Shown here: positions 8,254-15,710 of the stretch, in pieces
Position numbering within the stretch: the stretch's first letter is position 1
Layout of the letters: each line of letters opens with the position of its first letter
Source of the DNA: JAXGQD01 sp964401615
Lineage (GTDB): Bacteria > Bacillota > Clostridia > Saccharofermentanales > Fastidiosipilaceae
DNA length: 24,817 nt
NCBI GenBank assembly: GCA_964401615.1
Contig: CAYNZF010000026.1
Span: 1-24,817, forward strand
Reading direction: 5' to 3'
The notes under the pieces: model-generated
Told to the model about the DNA's origin: nothing
Databases searched by the model: none
The model's input: only the letters and a program-made list of their open reading frames with translations
Translations under genes and position numbers: made by a program

Positions 8254-8535
8254 TTAAGCCTGAGGGTAAACGGATACTTTCTTGCGATCCTTGCCCATGC
8301 GCTCGTATTTGACTGCGCCGTCAATTTTAGCAAAAAGCGTATCATCGCTGCCGATTCCCACGTTGTTACCTGGATGTACTTTGGTGCCACGTTGTCTTAC
8401 CAGGATATTTCCTGCTAAAACGGGTTGGCCATCACCCTTTTTGGCGCCCAGGCGTTTGGACTCGGACTCGCGTCCGTTTTTGGTACTTCCCACACCCTTC
8501 TTGGATGAAAGCAGTTGAAGATTTACTTTAAACAT
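8254..8535 (-). CDS. rpmA: Ribosomal protein L27 (bL27) with cleavable N-terminal extension
   Basis: The 93-residue large-subunit protein reaches into the peptidyl transferase centre with its N-terminus. The mature part SKKGVGSTKNGRESESKRLG is fully typical. The first nine residues form the Bacillota/phage-type extension that must be removed before the N-terminus can function. Here the junction reads NLQLLSSKKG; the common form is NLQFFASKKG. The protease Prp is encoded just upstream in the same operon. The ATG has a GGGAGG site. Confidence 0.97.
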   Translation of the reverse strand: MFKVNLQLLSSKKGVGSTKNGRESESKRLGAKKGDGQPVLAGNILVRQRGTKVHPGNNVGIGSDDTLFAKIDGAVKYERMGKDRKKVSVYPQA

Positions 8536-8564
8536 GTTCGTATTCCTCCCATGGATTCTTTGGA

Positions 8565-8891
8565 TTATGCGTCTATTACTTCTAAGTGAGCTGCGTATTC
8601 ATCGTCCAAGGCTAATTGCTTGATGCCCAGCAGCGCGGTTTCTAATAGGAGTTGTGCATCCTCTCCCATATAGGAGTGTGCACTGAGTTCGACTTCGATA
8701 TCGCCTTCATTCATGTGATAGTCCAGCGGTATTTGTAAAATATCAGTCAAACCGGTGATGGTTGTGGCACAAATGGCGGTGACGGCTGCGCAGAGAATGT
8801 CTTTACCATGTCTGTCGTAGTCTGCGTGGCCCTTCGCTTCCAAGCGAGTAATCAGGCCTGCTTCATCTCTATTCGCTGTAAAGCTGATCAT
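8565..8891 (-). CDS. prp: Ribosomal-processing cysteine protease Prp
   Basis: The 108-residue protein removes the N-terminal extension of L27. With the ATG at 8891 the catalytic dyad falls at H22 (in KGHADYD) and C34 (in DILCAAV), the same numbering as in the characterised staphylococcal enzyme, which supports this start. An in-frame TTG at 8912 would overlap the rplU stop and gives a longer, less likely N-terminus. A GGCGAG site lies shortly before the ATG. It sits between rplU and rpmA, the conserved position. Confidence 0.93.
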   Translation of the reverse strand: MISFTANRDEAGLITRLEAKGHADYDRHGKDILCAAVTAICATTITGLTDILQIPLDYHMNEGDIEVELSAHSYMGEDAQLLLETALLGIKQLALDDEYAAHLEVIDA

Positions 8892-8904
8892 CTCTGTTCT
8901 CGCC

Positions 8905-9210
8905 TTAACCAATCGCCTTTATGTTTACTTTTGTGTAAGCCTGGCGATGTCCGTTCTTACGACGGTACCCCTTTTTAGCTTTGTATTTGAAAACGATGAC
9001 TTTTTTCTGTTTTCCTTGCTTAACGATTTCACCGGTGACGGCTAAATCTTTTAACGCGTCTCCGAATTGGGCCCCATCGTCACCGAAAGCACCGACGAGC
9101 TCCGTGAATTTAACTTCATCGCCCGCTTCGCCCTCAAGTTTCTCGACGTAAATGTCGTCACCGACTGCGACTTTATATTGCTTGCCGCCTGTTTTGATAA
9201 TTGCGTACAT
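8905..9210 (-). CDS. rplU: Ribosomal protein L21 (bL21)
   Basis: The 101-residue protein binds 23S rRNA in the large subunit. The N-terminus MYAIIKTGGKQYKV and the C-terminal KKGYRRKNGHRQ segment are diagnostic, and the length is normal. It is the first gene of the rplU-prp-rpmA-obg-yhbY operon, behind a clear promoter and a structured leader. A GGAGG site stands about 9 bases before the ATG. Confidence 0.97.
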   Translation of the reverse strand: MYAIIKTGGKQYKVAVGDDIYVEKLEGEAGDEVKFTELVGAFGDDGAQFGDALKDLAVTGEIVKQGKQKKVIVFKYKAKKGYRRKNGHRQAYTKVNIKAIG

Positions 9211-9291
9211 GTGATACCTCCAAATAAGTCTCGCTGACCTCCTTAGGCTACCTGTTTACAGGTATTAAAAAAGCCCGTGTCATGCGGTCAC
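9211..9291 (-). ncRNA. Structured 5' leader of rplU (L21-leader-like)
   Basis: About 80 bases separate the predicted transcription start from the rplU ATG. They hold three nested helices: UGACC (9286-9290) with GGUCA (9235-9239), GGC (9273-9275 complement) with GCC (9246-9248 complement), and a perfect ACCUGU/ACAGGU hairpin at 9250-9263. A second AGGAGG lies inside the structure, upstream of the rplU site. Bacillota rplU operons are known to carry an L21 leader, probably bound by L21 itself; matching to that family needs a covariance search. Confidence 0.6.
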
Positions 9292-9297
9292 CGAAAA

Positions 9298-9326
9298 AGA
9301 ATATCATCCATAACGCAGAACGTCAA
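9298..9326 (-). promoter_or_regulatory. Promoter of the rplU operon
   Basis: On the minus strand TTGACG (9321-9326) and TATTCT (9298-9303) are separated by 17 bases. Transcription should begin near 9291. Confidence 0.75.
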
Positions 9327-9346
9327 GCATTAATTCCGGCAACGCC

Positions 9347-9362
9347 GTAATGACGTAATTAC
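9347..9362. repeat. Near-palindrome upstream of the rplU promoter
   Basis: GTAATGACGTAATTAC matches its own reverse complement at 14 of 16 positions, with ACGT at the centre. It lies about 20 bases upstream of the rplU -35 and beyond the end of the MBL-fold gene. It may be an operator; no regulator is identified. Confidence 0.25.
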
Positions 9363-9424
9363 AATGAAAGGCTAAGCATCCTAAGCCGTATTTGAAACCG
9401 TTCTTCTATACTGTCCAGGAGCTC

Positions 9425-10189
9425 TCAGATGCGCTGCATACAGCCCGGCTCAGTCAAGTCAAGGATTTCAATTTTTTTTAATTGTTCGTGTCGACTCGTC
9501 GGAGGGATATTTCGCAGACGCGCAGGTAAATCACTCCCACCATTCAAGTGCATAGGTACGAGGTAAGTCGGTTGAAAATATTCGCAAAATATGCACGCTC
9601 CCTGCAGCGCTTTGTCCTGTAAACGCCGATCCACCGGAACAAAAGCCACATGAGGAGAAGGTAAGCCTGCCCGGGCTATCTTTTCTTGCAAATCCAGTAA
9701 AATACTTCGATAAGTCTGTTCAACTTGCGGACCATCTGCGTCGGACCAGTCCCAGTCATTTAAATCACCTGCATGGAAGAAGCTCTGACCTTCGGCTGTC
9801 AACCAGAATGCAACCCCTTCATCGGTTGAAGCCGTACAGATTACGGTGTCAATTCCTGTACCTGACAGATCTTCGTTAATGAGCACGGTATCTTCCTGTA
9901 CAAAATGGACTTGCGTTTTTGAATTTGAGAGCGAAGTCAGTTCCTTAACCTCTTCTTCCAAAGACTTGTCCAAAAAATAATGGCTGGGTACGGAGTTGCG
10001 AAAGGTGAAGATATCCGGATTCCAGTGGTCCTGATGTCCGTGTGAAACGAAAAAGGAGACCCGTTTTCCGCAATTTTCAAAGCGGGACAGGATCTGCGCC
10101 ACGTCCGTGTAAAAATCAAACACAAGTACCGTGTTTTCCCCCTCGACGATGAAGCCGCTGTGATTGAGATAATATATTTTTTTAAACAT
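9425..10189 (-). CDS. Metallo-beta-lactamase-fold hydrolase
   Basis: The 254-residue protein has the metal-binding motif HxHxDH at H50, H52, D54 and H55 (SHGHQDHWN). A further HAGD near residue 145 and a MHLNG segment near 215 supply later ligands. The layout resembles the UlaG-like or small soluble MBL-fold hydrolases; substrate is unknown. The ATG at 10189 is preferred to a GTG two codons upstream because of the GGGAAGAG spacing. Its start overlaps the end of the HAD gene by 8 bases, so the two are co-transcribed and probably coupled. Confidence 0.8.
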   Translation of the reverse strand: MFKKIYYLNHSGFIVEGENTVLVFDFYTDVAQILSRFENCGKRVSFFVSHGHQDHWNPDIFTFRNSVPSHYFLDKSLEEEVKELTSLSNSKTQVHFVQEDTVLINEDLSGTGIDTVICTASTDEGVAFWLTAEGQSFFHAGDLNDWDWSDADGPQVEQTYRSILLDLQEKIARAGLPSPHVAFVPVDRRLQDKALQGACIFCEYFQPTYLVPMHLNGGSDLPARLRNIPPTSRHEQLKKIEILDLTEPGCMQRI

Positions 10190-10853
10190 GAACACTCTTC
10201 CCAGATAAATTGCTGATTACTGCAGCGATGGTTTTAAAGTCCTCTGCAATGTAATGAGCTCCTGCTTGAAGCAGTTCTTCCGCCGTGCAATTTGAAGTGA
10301 AGCCGATACACACCATGCCCGCGGCGACTCCGGACCTGATTCCCGCCGTCGCGTCTTCCACCACTATACAGCGTTCAGCCGGTGTGGCCGCTTCTTCAGC
10401 AGCCTTGAGGTAAATATCAGGCCAGGGTTTTTTTCTTTCGACCATGTCACCGGAAATGACCGCGTTGAAATCACCATACGTCAAGCCAACGGCAGCGAGA
10501 TTGGCGTTCACTTTGATCGACGCTGCAGAACTGGCCACCACGGCCGGAATCTCTTCAACTTGCAGCTTTTTAATCAAATCAACGCCGCCCTCAAAGCCTT
10601 TTACATAGTCCGCGGCTTCTTTAACGTATGTTGAGTAGATTTCATCTTTGATTTGATCGTCAAATATACCATTGTATTTTGTGACCACTTTGCCAATATA
10701 TATGTCTTCACCCGTTCCGATGTATGGGGCAAAATCTTCAGCTATGGCAGGCCACCCACGTTTATTTAAAACCTTCGCGCTTATTTCAGCCAAGGCAGGT
10801 TCTGAGTCCACAATAACACCGTCACAATCAAATAATACAGCCCAATCGCTCAT
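10182..10853 (-). CDS. HAD-superfamily hydrolase (beta-phosphoglucomutase/phosphatase type)
   Basis: The 223-residue protein shows all HAD motifs: motif I FDCDGVIVDSE with D9 and D11, motif II VASSAAS near 118, motif III KKPWPDIY near 150 and motif IV VVEDATAGIRSG near 170. The helical cap between motifs I and II places it in subfamily IA, with phosphoglycolate phosphatase and beta-phosphoglucomutase. Substrate cannot be told by eye. The ATG at 10853 has GGAGG at good spacing; the frame runs 17 codons further upstream without a site. It overlaps the downstream MBL-fold gene. Confidence 0.85.
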   Translation of the reverse strand: MSDWAVLFDCDGVIVDSEPALAEISAKVLNKRGWPAIAEDFAPYIGTGEDIYIGKVVTKYNGIFDDQIKDEIYSTYVKEAADYVKGFEGGVDLIKKLQVEEIPAVVASSAASIKVNANLAAVGLTYGDFNAVISGDMVERKKPWPDIYLKAAEEAATPAERCIVVEDATAGIRSGVAAGMVCIGFTSNCTAEELLQAGAHYIAEDFKTIAAVISNLSGKSVHV

Positions 10854-10882
10854 TTGTGTTCCTCCGTTAACTTGTGCCCACC

Positions 10883-10888
10883 ATTGTA
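10883..10888 (-). promoter_or_regulatory. Candidate -10 element for the HAD-MBL unit
   Basis: TACAAT on the minus strand lies 30 bases upstream of the HAD start. No good -35 is present at 16-18 bases, where the ilvE terminator hairpin lies. The promoter may depend on an extended -10 or may not be real. Confidence 0.35.
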
Positions 10889-10890
10889 CC

Positions 10891-10917
10891 AAAAAAGGCG
10901 ACACTTGATTGCCTTTT
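10891..10917 (-). terminator. Intrinsic terminator after ilvE
   Basis: On the minus strand AAAAGGC (10911-10917) pairs with GCCTTTT around an 11-base loop and continues into a run of six T (10891-10896 complement). Confidence 0.65.
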
Positions 10918-10971
10918 CGTTTTACCGAGCAAATTATAGATAGGAAATGCTTCTGCCACAGGCTTAAACGC

Positions 10972-12045
10972 TCAGCAAACCCTCATGACCCAGTCCAAAG
11001 GATCCGCTAAGCGGCCATACTGGACTCCCGTCAGGTACTCATATATCCGCTTGCTCAAATCACCGATTTTTCCCTGATTGAAAACAACTTCCTGATCTTC
11101 GTAAGCCAGTTTCCCAACCGGAGAAATAACGGCTGCTGTCCCAGAACCAAAAGCTTCTGAAATCTCTCCTGCTTTGGACCAGGCCAGCAACTCATCCAGC
11201 GAAATACGCTGTTCTACAACATTGATGCCCCAATGCCGAACCAGTTCCAGTACGGTCCGGCGTGTGATGCCGGGCAGAATTGAACCATTGAGTTCAGGTG
11301 TATACAAATCACCATTGCGTACGAACAAGAAGTTCATTGAGCCGACTTCTTCGATATATTTACGCTCGACACCGTCCAACCACAGGACCTGGCTGAATCC
11401 CATTACGTGGGACTCCTCCTGAGATAAAATCGACGCAGCGTAGTTGCCCGGACATTTAGCGAACCCTGTGCCGCCACGAACCGCGCGAACATATTTGTCT
11501 TCAATGCGAATGCTGACCGGATTCAAACCCTCGGGATAATAGGCTCCGGAAGGAGAAAGAATAATCATGAATTTATAAGTGTATGAAGCACGCACACCTA
11601 CGTATGGGTCTGTCGAAATAATAAAAGGGCGTATGTAAAGCGAAGTGCCCTCTGCCGAAGGGACCCAGTCCTTTTCTACAGTCAATAATTCAAGCAGCGC
11701 TTTAAGGCAAAAATCCACATCAACTTCAGGTATGCCCATGCGCAAGTTCGAAATATTCATTCGTTCAAAGTTCAAGCGCGGACGGAAGATATTGATTCCC
11801 CCATCAGCCCTCCGGTAAGCTTTGAGCCCTTCAAAAACACCTTGTCCGTAATGAAGAATCATTGATGACGGATCAAGTAAAAGTGGAGCATAGGGCTCGA
11901 CACGAGCGTTCAGCCAACCTTCACCCTTTTTATAATCCATAACAAACATGTGATCTGTAAAAATATGGCCAAAGCCAAGGGCGCTTTCGTCTGACGGTTT
12001 GGCCTTGGGGAAGATATTTTTGGTATATGAAATATTATTTTGCAT
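10972..12045 (-). CDS. ilvE: Branched-chain amino acid aminotransferase
   Basis: The 357-residue fold-type-IV PLP enzyme transaminates the keto acids of leucine, isoleucine and valine. Family segments are GFGHIFTDHMF near 23, LHYGQGVFEGLKAYR near 62, and FAKCPGNYAAS with the PLP lysine near residue 197. LPGITRRTVLEL and the SEAFGSGTAAVISPV segment near 310 complete the active site. The length fits the mammalian/Bacillota BCAT subgroup. The ATG at 12045 is chosen for its GGAGGAG site and short leader; the frame extends 18 codons upstream across the promoter. It is monocistronic between a strong promoter and a terminator. Confidence 0.95.
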   Translation of the reverse strand: MQNNISYTKNIFPKAKPSDESALGFGHIFTDHMFVMDYKKGEGWLNARVEPYAPLLLDPSSMILHYGQGVFEGLKAYRRADGGINIFRPRLNFERMNISNLRMGIPEVDVDFCLKALLELLTVEKDWVPSAEGTSLYIRPFIISTDPYVGVRASYTYKFMIILSPSGAYYPEGLNPVSIRIEDKYVRAVRGGTGFAKCPGNYAASILSQEESHVMGFSQVLWLDGVERKYIEEVGSMNFLFVRNGDLYTPELNGSILPGITRRTVLELVRHWGINVVEQRISLDELLAWSKAGEISEAFGSGTAAVISPVGKLAYEDQEVVFNQGKIGDLSKRIYEYLTGVQYGRLADPLDWVMRVC

Positions 12046-12070
12046 CGCTCGCTCCTCCAATACTACAAGG

Positions 12071-12099
12071 ATTATAGGCAGTTGTGCGAAGGCTTTCAA
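12071..12099 (-). promoter_or_regulatory. Promoter of ilvE
   Basis: On the minus strand TTGAAA (12094-12099) and a perfect TATAAT (12071-12076) are spaced by 17 bases. The leader to the ilvE ATG is only about 20 bases, leaving no room for a T-box or attenuator. Confidence 0.8.
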
Positions 12100-12162
12100 A
12101 TGTTTTTGACAGCAGGTCTAAAAAAAATGGCTTTTCTGATGAATATTCGCTGTTGTATCTTC

Positions 12163-12191
12163 TTGTAAGTCTTGTTTTTATTAGTTATTAT
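12163..12191 (+). promoter_or_regulatory. Promoter of the purine permease
   Basis: TTGTAA (12163-12168) and TATTAT (12186-12191) are spaced by 17 bases. Transcription would start near 12198, giving a leader of about 57 bases. Confidence 0.6.
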
Positions 12192-12207
12192 GTGATTTGT
12201 TCAAGTC

Positions 12208-12231
12208 GCCGGCCCGTTTCCGGCAATTTTT
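12208..12231 (+). terminator. Terminator-like hairpin in the permease leader
   Basis: GCCGG (12208-12212) pairs with CCGGC (12220-12224) around a 7-base loop and is followed by AATTTTT. No plus-strand gene lies upstream, so it would act within the permease leader as an attenuator, or merely as a 5' hairpin. The stem is short. I do not find the conserved core of the purine riboswitch. Confidence 0.35.
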
Positions 12232-12254
12232 ATGTACACCTCAGGAGGGTAATA

Positions 12255-13706
12255 ATGGAAAAGTTTTTCAAGCTGAAAGAGCACGGTTCAAACGTCTCTC
12301 AGGAGATTTTGGCAGGTGTCACCACGTTTTTCGCGATGTCATACATCATTTTTGTCAATCCGATGATTTTGTCAGCCACCGGCATGAACGAGCAAGCGGT
12401 CTTTCTGGCCACCATCATCGCCGCCATTATCGGTACTCTGGTCATGGGCCTCTATGCGAACGTGCCATACGCACAAGCACCGGGCATGGGATTAAACGCG
12501 TTTTTTACTTACACGGTGGTTTTCGCCTATGGCTTCACCTGGCAGCAAGCTCTGGCCATGGTCTTCATCTGCGGTATCATCAACATCCTGATTACGGTCA
12601 CCAGCATCCGTAAAATGATTATCAAAGCGATCCCCCACAGTCTCCAAAACGCCATTTCCGGTGGTATCGGCATGTTCATTGCTTACATCGGAATAAAGAA
12701 CGCAGGACTTCTCTCCTTCACCTCTGACCCCGGTAATTATATTCTCATCGGTTCTGACCAGGCCATGACCACTGCCGAAGCAGCTGCCTCCTCTACTATG
12801 GTCGCCAATTCCGCTATTGTTCCGGCCCTGGTCACCCTCAATACCGCAGGCGTACTGCTCGCGTTGATCGGAATCGTTCTGACAGTCATTATGCTCGTAA
12901 AGAAAATGCGTGGTGCGATTTTTGTTGGCATCATCCTTACGACTCTAATTGGTATCCCGATGGGCGTTACCGATTTATCAGGTCTTTCTCATGCCGCAGC
13001 AGGCAGCCAGTGGTCCGCTCTTGGAGAGACCTTCGGCGCTGCGTTCACAGCGGAAGGAATGGGCAGCCTTTTCGCTGACCCTGCTAAAGTCGCTCTCGCG
13101 CTGATCACTATTTTCGCTTTTTCACTTTCAGATACATTTGACACAATCGGAACCTTCATCGGTACCGGCAGACGCAGCGGCATCTTCAGTAAAGAAGACG
13201 AAATTGCGATGGAAAGCTCCAGTGGCTTCAAATCAAAAATGGATAAAGCGCTCTTCGCTGACGCGATTGCTACATCGGTCGGTGCTGTGTTCGGAACATC
13301 CAACACCACAACTTATGTCGAGTCTGCTGCCGGTATCGGCGCAGGTGGACGCACCGGTTTGACCTCAGTCACAGTCGCCGCCCTCTTCGCACTCTGCTCT
13401 GTTTTTGCCCCTGTTGTGGGGATCGTACCGGCCCAAGCGGTTGCTCCTGCCCTGATTATCGTTGGCGTCATGATGATGGCCAGCTTTAAAGAAATCGCAT
13501 GGGACGATCTGGATGAAGCCATCCCCTGCTTCTTCACGGCAATGTTCATGACATTGGCTTACAGCATTTCATATGGTATCGCCTTTGGCTTTGTTGCTTA
13601 TGTGATTGTCAAAGTGAGCAAAGGACTTTTCAAAGATATTCACCCCATCCTCTGGATTTCAACACTCTTGTTTGTTGTCAACTTTGTCATGTTAGCCTTG
13701 ATTTAA
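12255..13706 (+). CDS. Guanine/hypoxanthine-type purine permease (NCS2, AzgA subfamily)
   Basis: The 483-residue polytopic membrane protein is a nucleobase:cation symporter. The start MEKFFKLKEHGSNVSQEI, the APGMGLNAFFTYTVV segment near 75, SDTFDTIGTFIGTGR near 295 and SNTTTYVESAAGIGAGGRTG near 350 are diagnostic of the AzgA/PbuG/PbuO group, which imports guanine, hypoxanthine or adenine. Which base is carried cannot be told here. The ATG at 12255 has AGGAGG at 7 bases; the frame is open 57 codons further upstream through the promoter, which is not coding. It is followed by a strong terminator. Confidence 0.92.
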   Translation: MEKFFKLKEHGSNVSQEILAGVTTFFAMSYIIFVNPMILSATGMNEQAVFLATIIAAIIGTLVMGLYANVPYAQAPGMGLNAFFTYTVVFAYGFTWQQALAMVFICGIINILITVTSIRKMIIKAIPHSLQNAISGGIGMFIAYIGIKNAGLLSFTSDPGNYILIGSDQAMTTAEAAASSTMVANSAIVPALVTLNTAGVLLALIGIVLTVIMLVKKMRGAIFVGIILTTLIGIPMGVTDLSGLSHAAAGSQWSALGETFGAAFTAEGMGSLFADPAKVALALITIFAFSLSDTFDTIGTFIGTGRRSGIFSKEDEIAMESSSGFKSKMDKALFADAIATSVGAVFGTSNTTTYVESAAGIGAGGRTGLTSVTVAALFALCSVFAPVVGIVPAQAVAPALIIVGVMMMASFKEIAWDDLDEAIPCFFTAMFMTLAYSISYGIAFGFVAYVIVKVSKGLFKDIHPILWISTLLFVVNFVMLALI

Positions 13707-13738
13707 CGATCATAGAAAAAGTTTAAAAAGCATAAAAC

Positions 13739-13777
13739 AAAATCCTCCGGGACTCGCAAGTTCCGGAGGATTCTTTT
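13739..13777. terminator. Bidirectional terminator between permease and kinase genes
   Basis: AATCCTCCGGGACT pairs with AGTTCCGGAGGATT around a CGCA loop (14 pairs including one G-U). It is followed on the plus strand by CTTTTT, and on the minus strand by TTTTGTTTTA. It serves the two converging genes. Confidence 0.9.
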
Positions 13778-13802
13778 TATCTCTCTATTGATGACAATCT
13801 TC

Positions 13803-14372
13803 TCAGAGAATCAGATCAGCCTTCTCTTTTATACCGAACTTGGCAAAATAACGCTGCTCCATCGGAATCCACTCGTTGAAAAAACGGGCTTGTTTTTCGA
13901 GGCTCTCCCGCTGCTTGATTCGTTCATGCTGCGTCTTCGGGTCAAGCTCCAAAAACAGTTTGAGATCACTGTAATCACCGAAGACGGGATGTTGGCTGTA
14001 AACGCCCTCGATGACAATCAGCGGATTGATTTGCAAGTGACGCTCATCTCCATAACGCATAACAGCACAGTCGAAGGGACGGTAATTCAGCTCGGTTTTC
14101 AGCCCTGCTTTAACTTCAAGCAGGACTTCAACCACCTCACTTAAAAAGCGTTCATAATGAACATTTCCACCTGCTTCACAAAGTCGCTTTTCATCGCGCA
14201 GCTCAGGAGGAAGGAAAAAATGATCCATGTGGATGATCGTGGCAGCATAGCGGGACTGCAAAAAGTCAGCCAAACTTGATTTTCCTGCGGTCGAGGGACC
14301 CTCTATCGAGATGATCACATGCGCGTGTTTAGGCAGCGCGGTATCAATTATGTCAGTTAATTTTTCGAACAT
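13803..14372 (-). CDS. Uridine kinase-like P-loop NTPase
   Basis: The 189-residue protein carries a Walker A loop GPSTAGKSS near residues 24-32, the HMDHFFLPPE segment near 50 that in uridine kinases contacts the substrate, and a second acidic strand IVIEGVYSQHP near 120. This is the phosphoribulokinase/uridine kinase fold; the natural substrate may be a nucleoside or another small hydroxyl compound. Three in-frame starts are close together (GTG 14387, ATG 14378, ATG 14372); the last is chosen for the AAAGAG site 6 bases before it. It follows the aldo/keto reductase by about 30 bases and probably shares its transcript. Confidence 0.75.
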   Translation of the reverse strand: MFEKLTDIIDTALPKHAHVIISIEGPSTAGKSSLADFLQSRYAATIIHMDHFFLPPELRDEKRLCEAGGNVHYERFLSEVVEVLLEVKAGLKTELNYRPFDCAVMRYGDERHLQINPLIVIEGVYSQHPVFGDYSDLKLFLELDPKTQHERIKQRESLEKQARFFNEWIPMEQRYFAKFGIKEKADLIL

Positions 14373-14403
14373 CTGCATCTCTTTCACTTCACGCTGTCGC
14401 CGA

Positions 14404-15531
14404 TCATTTTTTCAATGCTGAAAACTCTTCGTGCATCGCCTTTAAGTCTGCTCTGATACTGATGTGCTGAGGGCAAAGGGGTTCGCATTGTCCGCATTCC
14501 GTGCATTTATCCGCACGGGCGTCATCCCATTCAGTGCTGAAATACGGCAGCACCGTCTCGTCAAATTCTTCGTAGAGCGCGAATTCATTCCAGGTCAAAA
14601 AGTTGTTGGGAATGTCAACACCGAAAGGACAGGGCATGCAGTAGCCGCAATTGGTACAAAGGTTGCGCTGGCGGCTCATCATTATTTCTTTAGCCTTGTT
14701 CAATGCGATAAGCTCGTTTTCGTTCAAAGGCCTCAAAGTGTCAAACAAATTCAGGTTCTCCGTCATCTGTTCAGGCGTTGACATACCACTCAAAATCAAT
14801 TTCACCTCAGGGAAGCTCGCGACGTAGCCAAATGCCCATTCCACGGGCTTGGCTCCTATTCTTTCCGTGCTCAGGTGATTTTGTACCGATGTAGGAACAG
14901 CCGCCAATTTTCCGCCTTTTAAAGGCTCCATTACGATGACGTCCAGTCCGTGCGCAGCTGCGAATTTCAAGCCTTTTAAACCCGCCTGATAATTTTCATC
15001 CATGTAGTTGAACTGAATTTGGCAAAAATCCCAAGGGTAAGCCTGCACGATTTCTTCAAACAGTTCGTAATCATCATGAAATGAAAAACCTAGATGTTTG
15101 ATGCGTCCGGCAGCCTTTTCTTCAAATAAGTATTCGATGGTCTTGAATTTTTTGGCTTTGTCATAATTGTTTTTAGTCAAGCTGTGCATCAGATAAAAAT
15201 CAAAATAGCGGGTCTGACATTTATCCAACTGTTCTTGAAAAACATCACGGGCTTGCTCGGGACTTTTTAAAACCCACATCGGCATCTTGTCAGCCAGATA
15301 ATAACTGTCTCGTGCATGGCCCTGCAAAGCTTCGCCTAAAAATGTTTCACTTTCGCCATTGTGGTAGCCATAGGCCGTGTCAAAATAGTTTATCCCACCT
15401 TCAAAAGCTTGCTCAAGCATTGTTTTCGCGCTTATTTTGTCAATTTTTCCCTCATTCGTCTGTGGCAAACGCATCCCACCGAAGCCGAGCAAGGAAACGC
15501 TGGTTTTATCTTTGAATGTTCTGTATTGCAT
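14404..15531 (-). CDS. Aldo/keto reductase with C-terminal 4Fe-4S ferredoxin domain
   Basis: The 375-residue protein has an AKR barrel with a complete catalytic tetrad: D51, Y56 (FDTAYGY), K82 (LADK) and H116 (LMH). After about residue 285 comes a ferredoxin-like region. Its first cysteine set is CTNCGYCMPCP near 293; the second is CTECGQCEPLCP near 345. Together they have the eight-Cys spacing of a 2x[4Fe-4S] module, though the first set lacks the usual order and the clusters are separated. Such fusions are common in anaerobic Bacillota and may pass electrons between an Fe-S partner and NAD(P)H; substrate is unknown. An AGGAG site precedes the ATG. Confidence 0.9.
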   Translation of the reverse strand: MQYRTFKDKTSVSLLGFGGMRLPQTNEGKIDKISAKTMLEQAFEGGINYFDTAYGYHNGESETFLGEALQGHARDSYYLADKMPMWVLKSPEQARDVFQEQLDKCQTRYFDFYLMHSLTKNNYDKAKKFKTIEYLFEEKAAGRIKHLGFSFHDDYELFEEIVQAYPWDFCQIQFNYMDENYQAGLKGLKFAAAHGLDVIVMEPLKGGKLAAVPTSVQNHLSTERIGAKPVEWAFGYVASFPEVKLILSGMSTPEQMTENLNLFDTLRPLNENELIALNKAKEIMMSRQRNLCTNCGYCMPCPFGVDIPNNFLTWNEFALYEEFDETVLPYFSTEWDDARADKCTECGQCEPLCPQHISIRADLKAMHEEFSALKK

Positions 15532-15560
15532 GACAATCTCCTTATGTGCCGATTCTGGTG

Positions 15561-15589
15561 ATAATTATTCCATTATCTCATAAGTTCAA
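15561..15589 (-). promoter_or_regulatory. Candidate promoter of the aldo/keto reductase unit
   Basis: On the minus strand TTGAAC (15584-15589) is followed after 17 bases by AATTAT (15561-15566). The -10 is imperfect and several AT-rich alternatives overlap it. Confidence 0.35.
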
Positions 15590-15710
15590 ATCACTTTCAC
15601 TCGCCGCTTTAAGGAAGTACAAATCTTATTCGCGCTTTTGCACGTAGTTTAGTTTCCCGTCATTTTTGATGTAGAATTAGTCAAACAGCTTTGGTAATTT
15701 AGGAGGTTCA

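Noticed and set aside
8231..8255. Repeated TGATT units after rpmA
   Set aside because: Four imperfect copies over 25 bases are low-complexity sequence; no sign of an array or function.
9363..9424. Terminator after the MBL-fold gene
   Set aside because: Only a 4-base stem (GGCT/AGCC) without a T tract is present, which is too weak to annotate.
12106..12111. TTGACA as -35 of the permease promoter
   Set aside because: No acceptable -10 lies 16-18 bases downstream; the TTGTAA/TATTAT pair further on fits better.
12046..12254. Purine riboswitch before the permease
   Set aside because: I looked for the conserved TATA...ATATGG...GTCT core and its loops and did not find them; the leader is also too short.
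12197..12613. Plus-strand 138-codon ORF at the start of the purine permease
   Set aside because: It is a shifted frame over the N-terminus of a clear NCS2 permease and over its promoter.
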